DNA of 64,000 nt from Campylorhamphus procurvoides (taxonomy: Eukaryota > Chordata > Aves > Passeriformes > Dendrocolaptidae), in assembly GCA_013396655.1 (NCBI GenBank), contig WBMV01004353.1, forward strand, positions 834,418-898,417. The letters are read 5' to 3'. The position numbers were made by a program, and so were the translations under genes. How positions within the stretch are numbered: the first letter of the stretch is position 1; every line of letters begins with the position of its first letter. Shown here in pieces: positions 38,650-51,900 of the stretch. Below the pieces are notes generated by a model. It saw nothing but the letters and a program-made list of their open reading frames with translations, made no database searches and was not told the origin of the DNA.

Positions 38650-41600
38650 CTGTAGTCTTTCCTCACCACTTACAAATATGTTGTGGCTGTGCAATTACCA
38701 TGAGCATGTATCATGCTCAAGGTAGCTCAGCTATGAGAGAATAGGAGCAAGAAGGCTTGGCAAAGCTCCCAGTGGCTTGTCTCAATTCGGGAAGCCTCTC
38801 TAAAGGTACTCTAGTTAACCAGAGTCCACAGCAGTGTAGAAGTTGCCAAGTTCATTGGGGCTAAACCATCACAGCATAAGGGCTTTCAAAGGTTTTGAGG
38901 CTTCCCTACAGCTACAGTTTGCAAACTGAGCCAGTTTTATGGAACAATCAAATAAATTCCCATCAGCTTTGGTAAGGATTTGTGCTCAGTTATGAACCTT
39001 AGAAATTGGCCTGAGTTGTTTGGAGTTTTTTCAATCATGTAATGAAGATGAAACAGCTGCCACAATTGTAACAGCTGTCAGAGTGTTTCAACAACAGAAG
39101 ACAATCGAGAACACCCTGGCTGGGGTTAGGGCTAGTGCTCCAGGCATTCAGTCTCTGCCTGCTACTTACACACAAATTACAGTGGCAACTATCCCTGACC
39201 CACTTGCTAGCACAGATGAAGCATTTGCCAGGTCCAGAATGGCCTAAAGCGCCAACAATATTCTGCACATGAGCCTAACTCCCTGCAGGTCCCCTTCAAA
39301 AGGGGTTAAATAAACGCTCCTTATCTCATCTTTTCTGTATCTCTAAATTAGTCGATGCAGCACACTGTGCTACTATAAAAGTGGAAATCACTTTTGCTAA
39401 CTAGCTTTACTGTAACCCACAGAGCCCATCTTATATAATAGAAGGCACAGTTTGCTCCCATTTCCCCCTCCCTCTATTTTTTAACTGGTAAACTAGTATT
39501 TTTGAGCTCATTAGTAAAGCCAGTTTTAGTGCCACAAACCATGTTCGCAATGACAACCAACACTTCAGAAGCAGCAAGAGAAGATAGAACCCTGACTTTT
39601 TACTGGGTAAAGCCACCAGTGCAACATGGTATGTGAAGAACAGCATGGCACAGGACTGACCCAAGAAATTCCAACTAAATCCCAGAGCAGAACTTTGTAG
39701 GAAGGAAATAAATATGAGTATGGTCCAGAAGGTCTTCTGTGCAGTATGGGGCCAAACACCTCCCCTTAGCATTCCTCACATAGAATCTTCTCAAAGCTGC
39801 TAAAAAGGTCTCAGCTCCTCTATAATTAGCTCCATCAAGACTCCCACGACAGACAGGTTGCTGCCATGTGGCAGCTCCTCCACCCTGGATCTGCTTGCAG
39901 CAGTGAGAAACACATGAAGGAGCAGACAAAGCCAAGAAAGCAAAACGGGGAGTTTCAGTAGACCAGGTTAAACATTCTCTCCAATTATCTGGAGCAAATT
40001 TCACAGCTACAAATTATGGCAATGTGAAGGAAACTTTCAATCGCCCCAAAGCTACAAACACGGAAATGGAGACATTAAGGTTAAGGCATGAGACTGGAGC
40101 AAGTCCCACTGGAAAACACTACACAAAAATCAGCAGGCAGTGTCTTCAAAAACAAAAGGCTGTGTGCTGAGAAACTGGTGTTCAAGCACCCGAGGAACTG
40201 CCTTTCCTTCATGTCCAGGTAAACATACCAATGAATATAGTCAGCAATGTCCTCAAAGAGCTGCAATGGGGATGTACAGCTTTAAAAAGTCAGGGCAATC
40301 CGAATTAGCATGGAAATAAATCTAGTGTCCACAGCCTGAATTGTTGCCTGCGCTTCTTTACCTCATTGTAGCTGTGAGCTCCTTTCCCCATTTCACCACA
40401 CGCATTTCCTCAGCCTGTCCCCGTGCTTTATGCTTCTGTTTACAACTGCATCTTCTCTTCCTTCAGGAAAGTTTGCTTTTCGCACACAGGTGGCTCTCTG
40501 CCTATCTTTACCTAGCAGACTGTATTATCAGTAAAACCCAAAAAGACAAAGTCATCCTTTGTGCTGATGCAATTGACTTGTCATCTACTTTTACAGCTAA
40601 TTAGCTCTTTAGTAGATGATGGTGGATGTCAGAGGTCATCTGATAGCTGATCCTGCTAAACTGACCGTAAATATTTCTTTCCAATTGTACATGATTGCCT
40701 CTTACTGCTACATTCTCCCTCAAATTAACATGGCACATTTAACCTACTTATTCAGAAGGAAGAGTATTAAGCCTGGATTAAAAAAATTACTGTTTCATAA
40801 GCTACTAGCACTCAGAACCAAATATTTCACTGAAGACCTGACCTAGTAGGTGAGGATGCTGGTGATATCTAATTAGGCCCTGGTAACAGCAGTCCTGAGC
40901 CATGTTTTCTCTTGACATTTACAGCTTTCAATATCAATATCTATGGACTTTGTGTTGTGCATTACAGGTATTAAATGTATGTTGTTAATCAGTAAGTGTC
41001 TATGCCCAGGGGATACCCACAGGACACGGTACAAAATTAAAAGTCTCCACCTCCAAAGATTTATAAAATAATTAATTGGTAGAACTTCACTGGGAGCAAC
41101 TAAAAAGCAGCAGTGAAAAGTAATGCCCTTTCACTGCAAGGGGAAAGCAGCTTGGGAAAAATGCATTTAACACTGCTGTTCAGCTGAACCATTTATTTAC
41201 ACTTGTGCCTTATTAGAAATAAATATGGAACATGAGATTCAGAGGCACCAACTCCTGGCTACCAGTCCTGGCTCAGTCCTCTAAATGCTTGCTCATCACA
41301 GACATCAGCACATAAACACCAAATACAAAATGATGGGTGTAAATGATCAAGTTTCTTGTCTTCATAAACAGAAGTGCTTTTACAAGATTACACACACATA
41401 TAAACTATACCTAAAATCCCAACAGAAAATTTTGTTTAACTTTGTATGCAAAGCTTTTTCTGTTGCACAGCAAGAAAAAAGAATCACTTGATACTTACAG
41501 TTAACAGCAAAACAAAGCACAGAGTTTTACTGTCATTTTTAAAAATGGTCCTTTTTTCAGGACCTTGAAAATTTCATAAAGTTGAACTTACTAAATCTAA

Positions 41601-41950
41601 AGAACCTAAACATGCAAACAGTTTTAGGAAAAAAAAAACCCCAAACATATGAAAATGAAATACTTAGCTGGTAAAACGGACCAAAGCAGTAATGGTAGTT
41701 TCCACTCAATAAGTTTTCTGCATTTTTTCCTTATCATATTTTAACAATACCCAGTAAGGATGTAGAGAATACCACGTTTAGGGCCCCAGCCTAGCACATG
41801 TTACCTAGAGATGGGATTTTGCTGCCTCTTCCCGCTGAGAGCAGACTCATCCAGTCAGCTTCATTTCACTTGTATTCATTTTTCAAGGATGAAACATGAA
41901 GGCTATATGTGTTCTATAGCTATATATGTCTTTGGTTAAGGAGAAGGATG
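38650..41950. other. Unannotated unique sequence
   Basis: No gene, RNA or repeat family recognised. Small open frames at 39020-39247 (plus) and 39431-39772 and 39675-40004 (minus) have no recognisable domain or splice context. 40616-40760 is AT-rich with mild enhancer-like texture. Confidence 0.5.
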
Positions 41951-41959
41951 CTTTTCAGC

Positions 41960-42670
41960 ACCTGTCTGTGAGCTCCTGAACAACTCCAAGAGATGGCTCC
42001 GGTATTTTGGCAGCTGAGGGCTCCCAAGGATGCCTTTTTTCCTGGGAAACTCCCTTTTACCTCCATGTCTGTAACAGCAGCACCACAGGGGTTTCTACAC
42101 AACAAGAAACACTTCCAGGGAGCTGTTGGTGCAGCACAGCTGGGAGGCAAAAGTGAGCACCCTCAAGATACCCCTTAATGCACAAGGGGTCAAGGCAGGA
42201 CCGGGGAGCCCTTCCAGGCAGCAGGAGCTCCTGGGGGCCAGAGAGGCTGATTGGGGTGGGCATGGCTCGCTCTCACACAGGTTATTCCAGCACAGCATGA
42301 CCATGCAGCACCATCACAGCTGCATCCTGCTGTGAGAGACTCCTTACCCCAGCCCAATCAAGGGGAGCTATGAGCAGAAAGAGCAGGGGATGGTACTGTG
42401 GCTCCACAAGCTGTGCTGAACAGCAGCTTTCATTTAATCAAATGTTATCTCCAGAAACCACAGCTGCAGCTGAGGCCTCTAAGAAACACAGCTTCTCCTG
42501 GGAGCCCTTTCCCATGCTTCAGTGAGAACATCAGAATATTTGCCTGGGTGATGTGCCAGCAGTTTGGATTTGTACCTGGCATCTAAGAGAGTGAAAAGCT
42601 GCAGTCTGCAGGCTGAGGGAGAAGGACCCGCACTGTGCAATACGCAGCTCTCCATGATCATCACCTGGAA
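41960..42670. other. GC-rich patch
   Basis: About 700 bases clearly richer in G and C than the flanks, with overlapping 60-92 codon open frames in several frames of both strands, as expected when stop codons become rare by composition. It is CpG-poor, so it is not a CpG island promoter. No repeat family is recognised. A lncRNA exon, an old GC-rich repeat, or a local gene-conversion/isochore effect would all fit. Confidence 0.5.
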
Positions 42671-44991
42671 ACCTCTCCCGTGTACATTGCTTGGATAGTT
42701 TTAGTTTAATAAAAAGCAGGTCCAAGAGAACATGACGAGTACAAAAATGCAGAATTACAGTCATACACGTAAAAGACAGAGGAGGGAACACATGTGAGAC
42801 ACACTGCATGAGCTATGGGCTGCTGTTTCTAGCAGTTTGAGGGAGTCAAGTTCTTGACACAAAAACCCCTCCAGGCCCTGTTTTGTGCCACTGGATGATA
42901 CAGACACAAGAAACCCAAACCACAACACATCTTTTCAAGTCTTTCTTGGGTTATTTCCTAATTACAAATGATTATCAACCTTGTTGCTACAGTGCTTAGT
43001 AAAAAGTGCCTCATTTTCCCATAAAAACATAATACAATTTTTCATGTGTTTTTAGTTTGTCTAGAGCTTCAGCAAGTATTTACAGCTCCATTGCTGACCA
43101 AAATGACTGCCAGGATTCCAACACATAAGTTTAAGAATATTAAAAAAAAATCTTTACAATATTAATAGATGACTATCTTCTTTTCTGAGCTTGTATTCAG
43201 ATCATGTTGGTTTTGAGCAAAGGGAACACTTCACACCACTCTCACCCTTCCCAGCCTAAAACAAGCCATGCAGTTTCTCCATGGCACAGCATGCACACAG
43301 AAGCTGGGGTGCTCATGGTCCTTTCCTGTGATTCAACCCTAGAAAAACTGCCTTAGTTCAGGCACCATCTCTTCCAACTGGCCTGGCCAAGAGCATTATG
43401 CTGCTAGCCATGTAATTTTAAGGTATATTTCATATTTAACCAAAGACATTACTATTTTTCTTGTTCTTGTTATTGGGGGCAAGGGGAGAGTAGGAATTAC
43501 AGATTCTGTGCAATGCTGCCCCATTTGTCAGCCACAGTCAAATAGTGGCCAAAATTCTGAACAGTCAATGATAATTTTTCCCTTAGTTTTATGCTCCAAC
43601 TGCAGGGGAACATATAGATGTCAATAGGAAAAAGACAGCTAATTTTTCAGTAATATTTTGGAAACATCCTTACAATATCATACTAGCAATGTATTGCTGC
43701 TTCACAGTTAAATAGCTTTGGAAAACCTGCTATTAAGGATAAATTACTGAAATTTAAATATTTATAAAATATTGGAGATTTGTTTCTGTCACTTACTAGA
43801 AGAAAAAGCTTAAGAACAAATTTTTAGCTTCAAACACCATGCATCCAGAACACCCACAGTTTTACACAAGTACTTCTTTAATATTAAATATTTCTGGCAT
43901 TCACAGCTGCCTTCAGTGGCAATTGCTTGAAAATCATTTTGCTATTCTTTCTGTATTAAGAAATCAATGCCCCTTTTTTATCATTTATCTATCCAAAGAT
44001 CCTCCTAATTTATTATCAGTTCATTAATGTACTGCCTACTACCTTTCAAGATCATTAAAGAACTTAAATAATATCTTAAACCTTCTTCCTCAGCATTTTG
44101 TCCCTTAGAGCTGTATTGTACATACATGATTAAATTCACCTTACTGTTTCAAGTCTGATCATCCCTCACCTCTTCTCATTTTTTTTCTCAGGGGAAAAGA
44201 TTTGAATTTAGAACTTTATAATTTTAAGTAATGCTAATCATTTCTTCTAGAGATCAGTCATCCTCTATTCATCAAGCCCTATGTCTTCTCTTCCTCTCAG
44301 GCAGGAGGAGGCTGCAAGATATTTCTAAGACTCCACCAGGATGGATGCAAAAGCCTCTCCAGACTGAGTTTCCCTCGTTACTTTTGTGTTCTGTTTCAGT
44401 AGCCATCTGGGCAAAACAAACCAGGGCCCAGTCAATGGAATCATCTCTCCAGAGAGAGGATCCAACTGTCTTCCCTCACATTCACTGGACCCTGTGTATT
44501 TCAGGCACTTGTATCCCCTGTCCTCAGCCATGGGCATGCATTCTCCACTAGACAAGGCACCTCAGAGATGCTCCCTGCGTTTTAGTCCCCTCTGTCAGCT
44601 AAGCCAATAGATCTATTTGTCTGGTTCAGTGTGGTGTTCAGCATATGATGCACTGGCTTCTCCTCACACACATTTGTGCCAATGCTGTATAATTACTGTT
44701 TCTACTGTTATAGGATTTTTCTTTTTAGTGATACAGAAGAGCAATTTTGAGCTGTACTGATGCCCAAGTCATTTCTGCTTTTTCCACATTCCTGACACTG
44801 CCTTTTCAAACTGATTTTGTCATTCATAAATAGGGTAATTTCTATGTACAGTCCTCACCCCAAGAAAGCCTCTTGTTTTGTGTCACAACAAGACTTTCAT
44901 TCAGTCAAGGGATGGAGGCCTTTGCTTTAAATTAGGAATTATTTCAATGAGGAATGATATGCCAATTTCATCAGCTATGGATAGTCTATAT

Positions 44992-45012
44992 TAGTTTATC
45001 ACTAATAAACTA
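44992..45012. repeat. AT-rich inverted repeat
   Basis: Arms TAGTTTAT and ATAAACTA pair perfectly around a five-base loop (CACTA). Too short and AT-rich to call a terminator or RNA; listed as a structural oddity. Confidence 0.9.
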
Positions 45013-46249
45013 CAGCGGTATGACTGTCACATCTGATTAAGAAGATGTTTCATCTAACTTCATTTACACACCACAGATCTAACTTCTTCTTCCATTTTCT
45101 TGCCAGCCGTTCAATGCACTTGAGAACTCTCTGCAGACAGTCCATCCCAACTCACCAGGAGAGCCCATTATAACACACCAGGCTATTTCCTGACATTTCT
45201 CAGAATAAAGTTGCAATTGAATGTCAGACATGAGATTAAATGCTCAGCTCTAAGAATCAGATTCAGCCAGTGTTCAAAGGAGAGTGCTTTAGTGAATGAG
45301 ATGCAGTAAAGCCAAAGAACACCTTCCCAAGAGTTGGCTACTGCCAGGGCAGAATGCCAGTTTGTCGAATAGTACAAATGCCCTGTTCTCATTTCTACCC
45401 TTTAACACACAATATGTTTTCACTAATTCTCCCTATCTGGCAGGCCAGACAGAAGGAAAAAAAGACAAAGTTATGTTCTGACAAACAAACCTCAGCAATC
45501 CTCAGTTCTAACTCACAGGCTATCTAGAAAAGATGAGAGGTAACAATTGTAAGCATGTCAGGTCAAGGTGAAGGCTAAGAGAAATCACTTCCCCAGCTGG
45601 AAGGGACTTGGTTCCAGACTAGGTAAAACAATTGTTGTTGATACAAACAGCTGGAGGACAGTGTTAGTTAAGTTAGAGGTAACTGTGCTGGTGACTTGAC
45701 TTAGGTTTGCCCTACCTTTGCAGAGTAACATTTTCTGAGGGTACCTCCTGTGCTAGGGAGCAATTCTGCATCTGTCAAGATAAATGCCGAGGCATCAACT
45801 TCAGTAACACCGGGTGAGGCAGAAGTCAAGACTTTCTGGGAAACTAAGCAAGCAATAAACAGCCATGGCAGAGGAATGACTCTCCAAGCAGGTATTACAA
45901 AAGTAACTCTGAGCTAAAAGAAATACTGTACTTAATATCAGTTACTACTTCAATTAAATGAGGTCAATGATCACACAGTATCAGTCAAGATGCCAAACTA
46001 TGTCACTTCCTATAGGGCTCTCCAACTTTTTTTTTTTAACAATACTTGGCTAGACAAAACTACATCATTAACTAATTGGTATGATGTATTCCTTTAACAC
46101 TCACGCTTCTGTGCTTGGCAGAGTACTCATAGCATTACAGGCTCTTAGAACAGAAGTTGGATCTAAATTTCATCTAAATATAATTTAGAGATTTATAACT
46201 GAATTAAAAACCTTATCAATGGTAGATTTGTGAACTGTGATGTGATGAC

Positions 46250-46264
46250 TTTTTTTTTTTTTTT
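46250..46264. repeat. Poly-T run (15 T)
   Basis: A homopolymer of 15 T followed by AAGGTAAG. No retroposed body is recognised on the minus strand beside it. Confidence 0.95.
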
Positions 46265-48309
46265 AAGGTAAGCAAGACTTATTTTCACATTTCAGGGACA
46301 TCATTCACACACACCTAAATTATAGTAGTTTATACACACTAAGGACTCCAAGGAGGGACAGCTCGTCATTGCATACTGAAGACTGGCAAGCACACACTTC
46401 TGCATGGGAATTGTTGCACTACAGTTGTTGCAATCATTTCACTGTTCTTCAAAGAGTCACCTGCTGCTCAGCTACCCTAATGCACTCAGAAGAATTTATC
46501 TCACCTCACAGCCATGAGGACTGGCTCCACCACCCCGTCTGCCAGAGGTGCCATACCTGGTGCTTGCCTCTTCCCTTCAAGGAGTAGCTTGCTCTTAAAG
46601 AAGGGGACGTCACCCTTTGTGCATCTTGGTGAAGATACCTGAGGCTTTCAGCTGTTTCCAGCTTCACAGAGTATTTTTCATGTCAGCCTCCTATGAATTC
46701 TCTAATATATCATCTATTGATGAGACACACATTGCTCGTTCTCAGTTTCATATCCAGCAGAGTTACACTGAAAAGAGACAAAGGCTGCTAAAGGCAGATT
46801 TTCCATCATCTGCCTTTCCCTCAGTTCGCTGATGCCTAGCATCAAACTTGAAATTCTGGCCTGCCTGCTCCACATCTGCTGTGTATTGATTTTGAAAGCC
46901 AGGGATGGCACAAAAAAGATAGACAGAGGTATGATGGGAGGAGAGCAGCTATGAGCATTAGATTGTTTTTACTACTGTGTAACCAAATATAATATGGGTG
47001 CTAAAACAGAGTGATTAGACTGAGAATCTGGGCAGTTCTGCTGAAACGTCAGCTCCTAGAAATAGCAGGCAAGGTGTTGTGAGACATCGATGGGTACAAG
47101 GAAAACAGTAGAGCAAACACTTTTTTTGTTTAGGATTAATTTAGTTCCTTCATCATTTCTTAATAGGACTTTTTTTCATCCAGCCATCAAACTCACTTCT
47201 TTGAGCTGCAGTGCTGCCTAGGTGTTGCTAGAAAGCCTCCTTTATTTATTTTGGGTTTTGCTGGTTTTTTTAAGCAGCATAGTAGAACGAGTTACGCTTT
47301 CTTCATGTCACAGGCCTCCTGGGCTGATTTTGTACACACAGAAAAAGAAGCTTCTGGCATTTTTCACATTTCAACCAGCAGTGGCTTGGCTGCATTATCA
47401 AAGCAGGGCTGGCAGATACCCAGAACAGAGCATCCAAGACCCACCACAGACGCTGCCTGCACAGATGAACTAATATCACAGACACCGCTGGGCCACAGCA
47501 AGGAGGCCAGGGGGAAAATAAAAACCAATGGAGACGGGGCTAGGCCATGGCTGTAAAGAATCTGCTTTTCTTAGCAGGTGCTTTAAGCTCCAACATCTGC
47601 TGACCATATAAATCAAAGAAGCTTCCACAACCATTTACGCAAATGAATGACGTGAACATATAAATACACTGTAAGGTTTTTTCCCTATTACTATTCTTGG
47701 CATTGAACCCATATCGAAGGTTCAGCAGTTTTTTGTCAGCTAGAAAGGTAAGCTTACACATTACACAAGAAAAATACTTGTGTGATGCTTGTGGAGAAAT
47801 TCTCAGAGATTTTTTTTAATAAAAGGCTTTAAAAAAAGAGAAGCACCTCAAATACTTCTTTTAGCTCTATTGTTTATTCAGCTCCCAGAATTGAGTCCTG
47901 AGTTTATTCAAATTAAATGTTACCAACTTCATATAAAAGAGGATTTTGTTTCTATTAATCACAGACCTCATGAAAAAGAAAGCAAAGCTTTCAAAACACT
48001 CAGAAGATCTCCAGCAGGTTTCAGCTGTCACATGGTTGTTTTGTGACCTAATTATAAAATTCAAGCAAGTCCTTATAAAATTGATTTTCTATTCTACAGC
48101 TACTCACTTATCCCCCTCTATTACAGCAGACGAGCTCCTCACACTTTGAGGCACTGCCCCTCTTTGCACACCCTTACAGAATACCTTGTTCTGGTTTGGA
48201 AGGACTCACAATTTAATCACTGCCCTGGCAAAAAAAACACCCCGAGAAAACCAGTGTCTGCTGAATTTGTAGGTGTTTCTCTAAAGCACAAAAATAGAAA
48301 CTAAGATTT

Positions 48310-48650
48310 CTTTCTCAGGGGCTTAATTATGTGAAAGCCATAACTAAGCTAAAAAAGTGTTCATTGATAATGTTGAATAATTATTACTTTGCAGCATTCT
48401 CCTTTCCCCCTTATCCTCCCTGTAATTTTGGGGTGGCAATTACACAGTTTATGTACACCATGCACCCTTTCTGTTGACATGGCTTAAGGCAAAGCATTTT
48501 CTAGTCATCTCTGGCGCAAAAAGCTGGAGTGTCTGCTTTGTCTCTGGCACAAAATGTGTCTTGCCCCATCTGATATTCACAAAGCCAGAACACAATCCCT
48601 ATTTTCTGCTGGCCTTGTTTTGTTGAGACATAAGGCTATGTAGACTGCAT
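48310..48650. promoter_or_regulatory. Candidate conserved non-coding element
   Basis: Contains GGGGCTTAATTATGTG, GATAATGTTGAATAATTATT, a polypyrimidine segment, GGTGGCAATTACACAG and a CTGGCGCAAAAAGC step. Complex, non-repetitive sequence rich in TAAT cores with no open frame. Function is inferred from texture only. Confidence 0.25.
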
Positions 48651-48936
48651 GTCTAAACCAAAAAGCTGCAGTGAGCTATCCACTCAGCCTTCGTGTTCAG
48701 TCCAGCAAGCTCCTCCAAGCTCATAGTCTGCCTGCTGTTCCCTCATACTGTGAGTCCCACTGAGCAACAGCATCTGGGGCTGACACTGAGAACTTGGGTC
48801 TGGTCATGCTGCTCACCCCAGCCAAAGTAGGCAGGTGAAATTAGGAGGAAGGAGAGGAAGAAGAGGCTATCCTTTGTACCACACACCTGACCCTACTTCC
48901 ACTGGTGCCCACACAGCAGTATTTCAAGACAAAGTG

Positions 48937-48975
48937 AACCTGATTTTGATCTTATCTGCACCACAGTGAACTATG
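48937..48975 (+). repeat. Palindromic MITE-like amniote repeat fragment
   Basis: CCTGATTTTGATCTTATCTG followed by CACCACAGTGAA matches one arm ('cctgattctgatctcatttacaccagtgta') of a palindromic non-autonomous element found across reptile and bird genomes. Only one arm is present. It is a different family from the copies at 19173 and 58548. Confidence 0.35.
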
Positions 48976-48999
48976 AAAATTCCCCTCTACCCCTTAGGA

Positions 49000-51900
49000 A
49001 AAAAAAATAATTAAAAAAAGAAATCAGTCTGCCAAAGTGGAATATCAGCTCCAGAAGAACTTTGAAGTTTCATTGATTGCTTGTTTTAGCCACATATATA
49101 GGTGACATCCTACAGGCCCTTTCCAATGTAGACAGTCCCAGATGTCCTGTCTCTGTCACTCCAGTCTCAGAGGATATACAGTGAACAAGCATTCCCATAT
49201 GAGTCCCAGTGACTCCATCACCTGGAGAGGTTCTTATCAGTTGGTCAACCCCATGTTTTGGCCTCTTGTTTAGTAGGTAATTTTATTTTTCTAGTGCATC
49301 CCCACTCTCCCTTCTGAAATATATAGAGCTCAGTCACCTGAAGTCCAAAGATCATATATGAAGGCTGCTCTCTTTTAGCACTGTCTTAAGAATGGGGACC
49401 CATGTGCATTTTAGCTAATTCCAGAAGGATTTCTGTTCCTTGATGAACATTTTACATAATGTGGAAAAATCATTCATTGCAAAGTATTACTCATGCCCAG
49501 CTGCTTCTCTCTGTGGCAGTTACCTGTCTTTGCAGGAACACTCAGACAGATCCCAGCAAGTACAACAGTCATCTTCCAAACAATGCACTTCCAGAGTAAA
49601 ACAGCTGGCAAACAGGGATCTCCTGCTCCCTGGTATCACTGGGCGCTAAAACTAGTAGAGAGACACACCCATGGCTTGGCATGAAGTGCCTCCTCCTCTT
49701 GAGTGGGAAACTGCACAGCTTACAGGCAGGGTCTGCAGCTCAAGATCTAGAGCCCATGATACTTTCTGGCCTGTTTTGCAGACAGAAAAATCACACATCA
49801 ATTTTCATTGACATGTTTTCAAATTAATAGCATAATACATTGGAACTATGGGTTAAACTCAGAGTGTCTAATGTTTTCCTTGTTGTATCCTGTCACTGAT
49901 GAGATACAATCTGTGCAGTCACTTGGAATGCCAAAGGAACCACTGCACAAAATGCTGTTATGCTGTCAAGAGTAATGGCTGAGTACTGAAAAACAACTGC
50001 ACGCAGCCATCTACTCACAGAAGAGGTATTATAGACAGATACAATAATGTTTATTAAAGCTCATCCATCCTAAGCAGTGCAACATATCTCTTGATCACAA
50101 TATAAAATAAAAAGACTTATAACAAAAATGACAATAAAAAGAATTAAGACTTCTAAAAATGGAGGGCCGAGCTGAGAATGTTCATAGACCTAAAAAAAAA
50201 TCACTTGTTATTGTAGAAGCAAGTCTAGAACATACCCTTATAATGCATGTGAACAAAAGGTATATTTAGAGCAAAGGAAAAACCTGATTCACCTAAGAGC
50301 AGTAAAAACATGGCATACAAAATACACTATCAGTGAAAAATTTTATCAGACTTGATTTGCTTTCCCAGCTTTGAGCTCTACTACACAGCATGCTTTCACT
50401 CTTACCCTATTTACTCATTCTAATACTGCAAGTGATCTGAAAAAAATCAGTGAGAACATTCCAAGAATAAAGTAAATACTGCAAAATAATGACAGAGTCT
50501 ATCCCTTAAAGACTAATTCCTTTTATCTTAGTCAGACCTCACCAAAATATCATTGAACCAAAAAATTATTATAATGATTGATATTGAATCATTATTGCCC
50601 TGGATTTAACATAGGTCATTTTGCAATATATCAGAGAAAAAAGTAGTGTAAGAAGACTGTAGAACAGTGGTAAGTATTTAAATGGTACGTGATAGCTTTA
50701 TAAAACAAGTGATGGGTCTGGGAAAAAAAAAGTAAATCCTTGCAGAGACTAATAAGCTCCCGTCTGCACAGCAGAGTTCACAAAATGGCAATACTGTGTC
50801 ATTAGGCTGGCACGACAGCTGAATCACTAATACACCACCAGCAGGGCATGTGCAGAATGAAATCTGTGGAGTCATGGACTGCTGCTTCATGCTTGGGCAT
50901 TCTGGGAGGGTCTTGGCCCTTGCACAGGGCAGGGATGGCCATGCTAGACTGGAGTGTACACTTGAAGTGACAAAACACATTCCAAAAGACTCATCTGGCT
51001 CAGCATCCCCAAATGAGTTGCAGGTGTCTATTTCATGTTCAGAGCTGCTCTGTACCTTCACCATAAAAAAGCGAATAATGTTGCACAAATCTAGGAGAAG
51101 GTGTCTTCAGAGCAAGGGAAAAAGCAAATTCCAGCATTTGATACAAACTCTCTTCCATTTTCAAATGGTGGTGATGCTGGGATTCTTGGCAACTCCCTGA
51201 GCGCTTAGAGGAGGGAACAGGAAACCTGCACTGATACGAGAGGCAAACTCGCTGTCTGCAGCCTCTCTGCAGCAACTGTGATCACTGCTTTTACCATCAG
51301 CTTTCTTCCACCCATCCTAGGATCTTCTCTGTTGTCTCAGTGTTTATTTGCCCTGCCAGGTTTGAGGTATGGCAAGAGCCCCCTCTGGCTTTTCCTCCCA
51401 TTTCAGCACGGAGCAAGTCCAAACCTCAAGTGCTGCATGTGTTTCCAGTCTCTTGCATATCCCACTGAGCAGCATGAACACCACTCGGACAGGCAACTGT
51501 TCCAGAGCTGCCAAAACTAGCCGTGATTCTCACACAGGGTCTATGACTGGAGCCAAAGCAATAGCAAGACTCTGCCTGTGTATTACGTAGGCTGCTGTCC
51601 AGGAGTAATATGCTTCAAGCCTTAGTCTGATGTAATAAAAACCCAAATACTAGCAAAACAAATACTTAACACTAGCAAAGTGTCTGTATTATCAAAGTCC
51701 TGAGCAAACAATGGCTAACAGAGACATTGCCTCCAAAACAAACAAGGTCAGGTTACATATTGAAAGGTTAGAACATAACAGTATGCTCCAGCAATTTGGA
51801 AGGTAAACTGATTTAGGAACGTCAACACAAAATATAGCCTTTAGTCTGAAGGAAGAACTACTTCTTTGTGATAAAACAAGGGCAACTCATCAGTTTAAAG

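Larger units (their letters stand above)
42700..48300. other. Unannotated unique sequence
   Basis: No gene, RNA or recognisable transposon. Noted: a perfect 8-base hairpin at 44992-45012 and a T15 run at 46250-46264. Open frames such as 44231-44551 and 47251-47556 overlap others on both strands and show no domain. Confidence 0.5.

Noticed and set aside
45598..45608. GGAAGGGACTT, resembling the start of the young avian CR1 3' region
   Set aside because: The neighbouring diagnostic CR1 sequence and the terminal octamer repeats are absent.
50678..51088. 136-codon minus-strand open frame as a protein gene
   Set aside because: No domain is recognised, an opposite-strand frame overlaps it, and the local GC rise lengthens chance frames.
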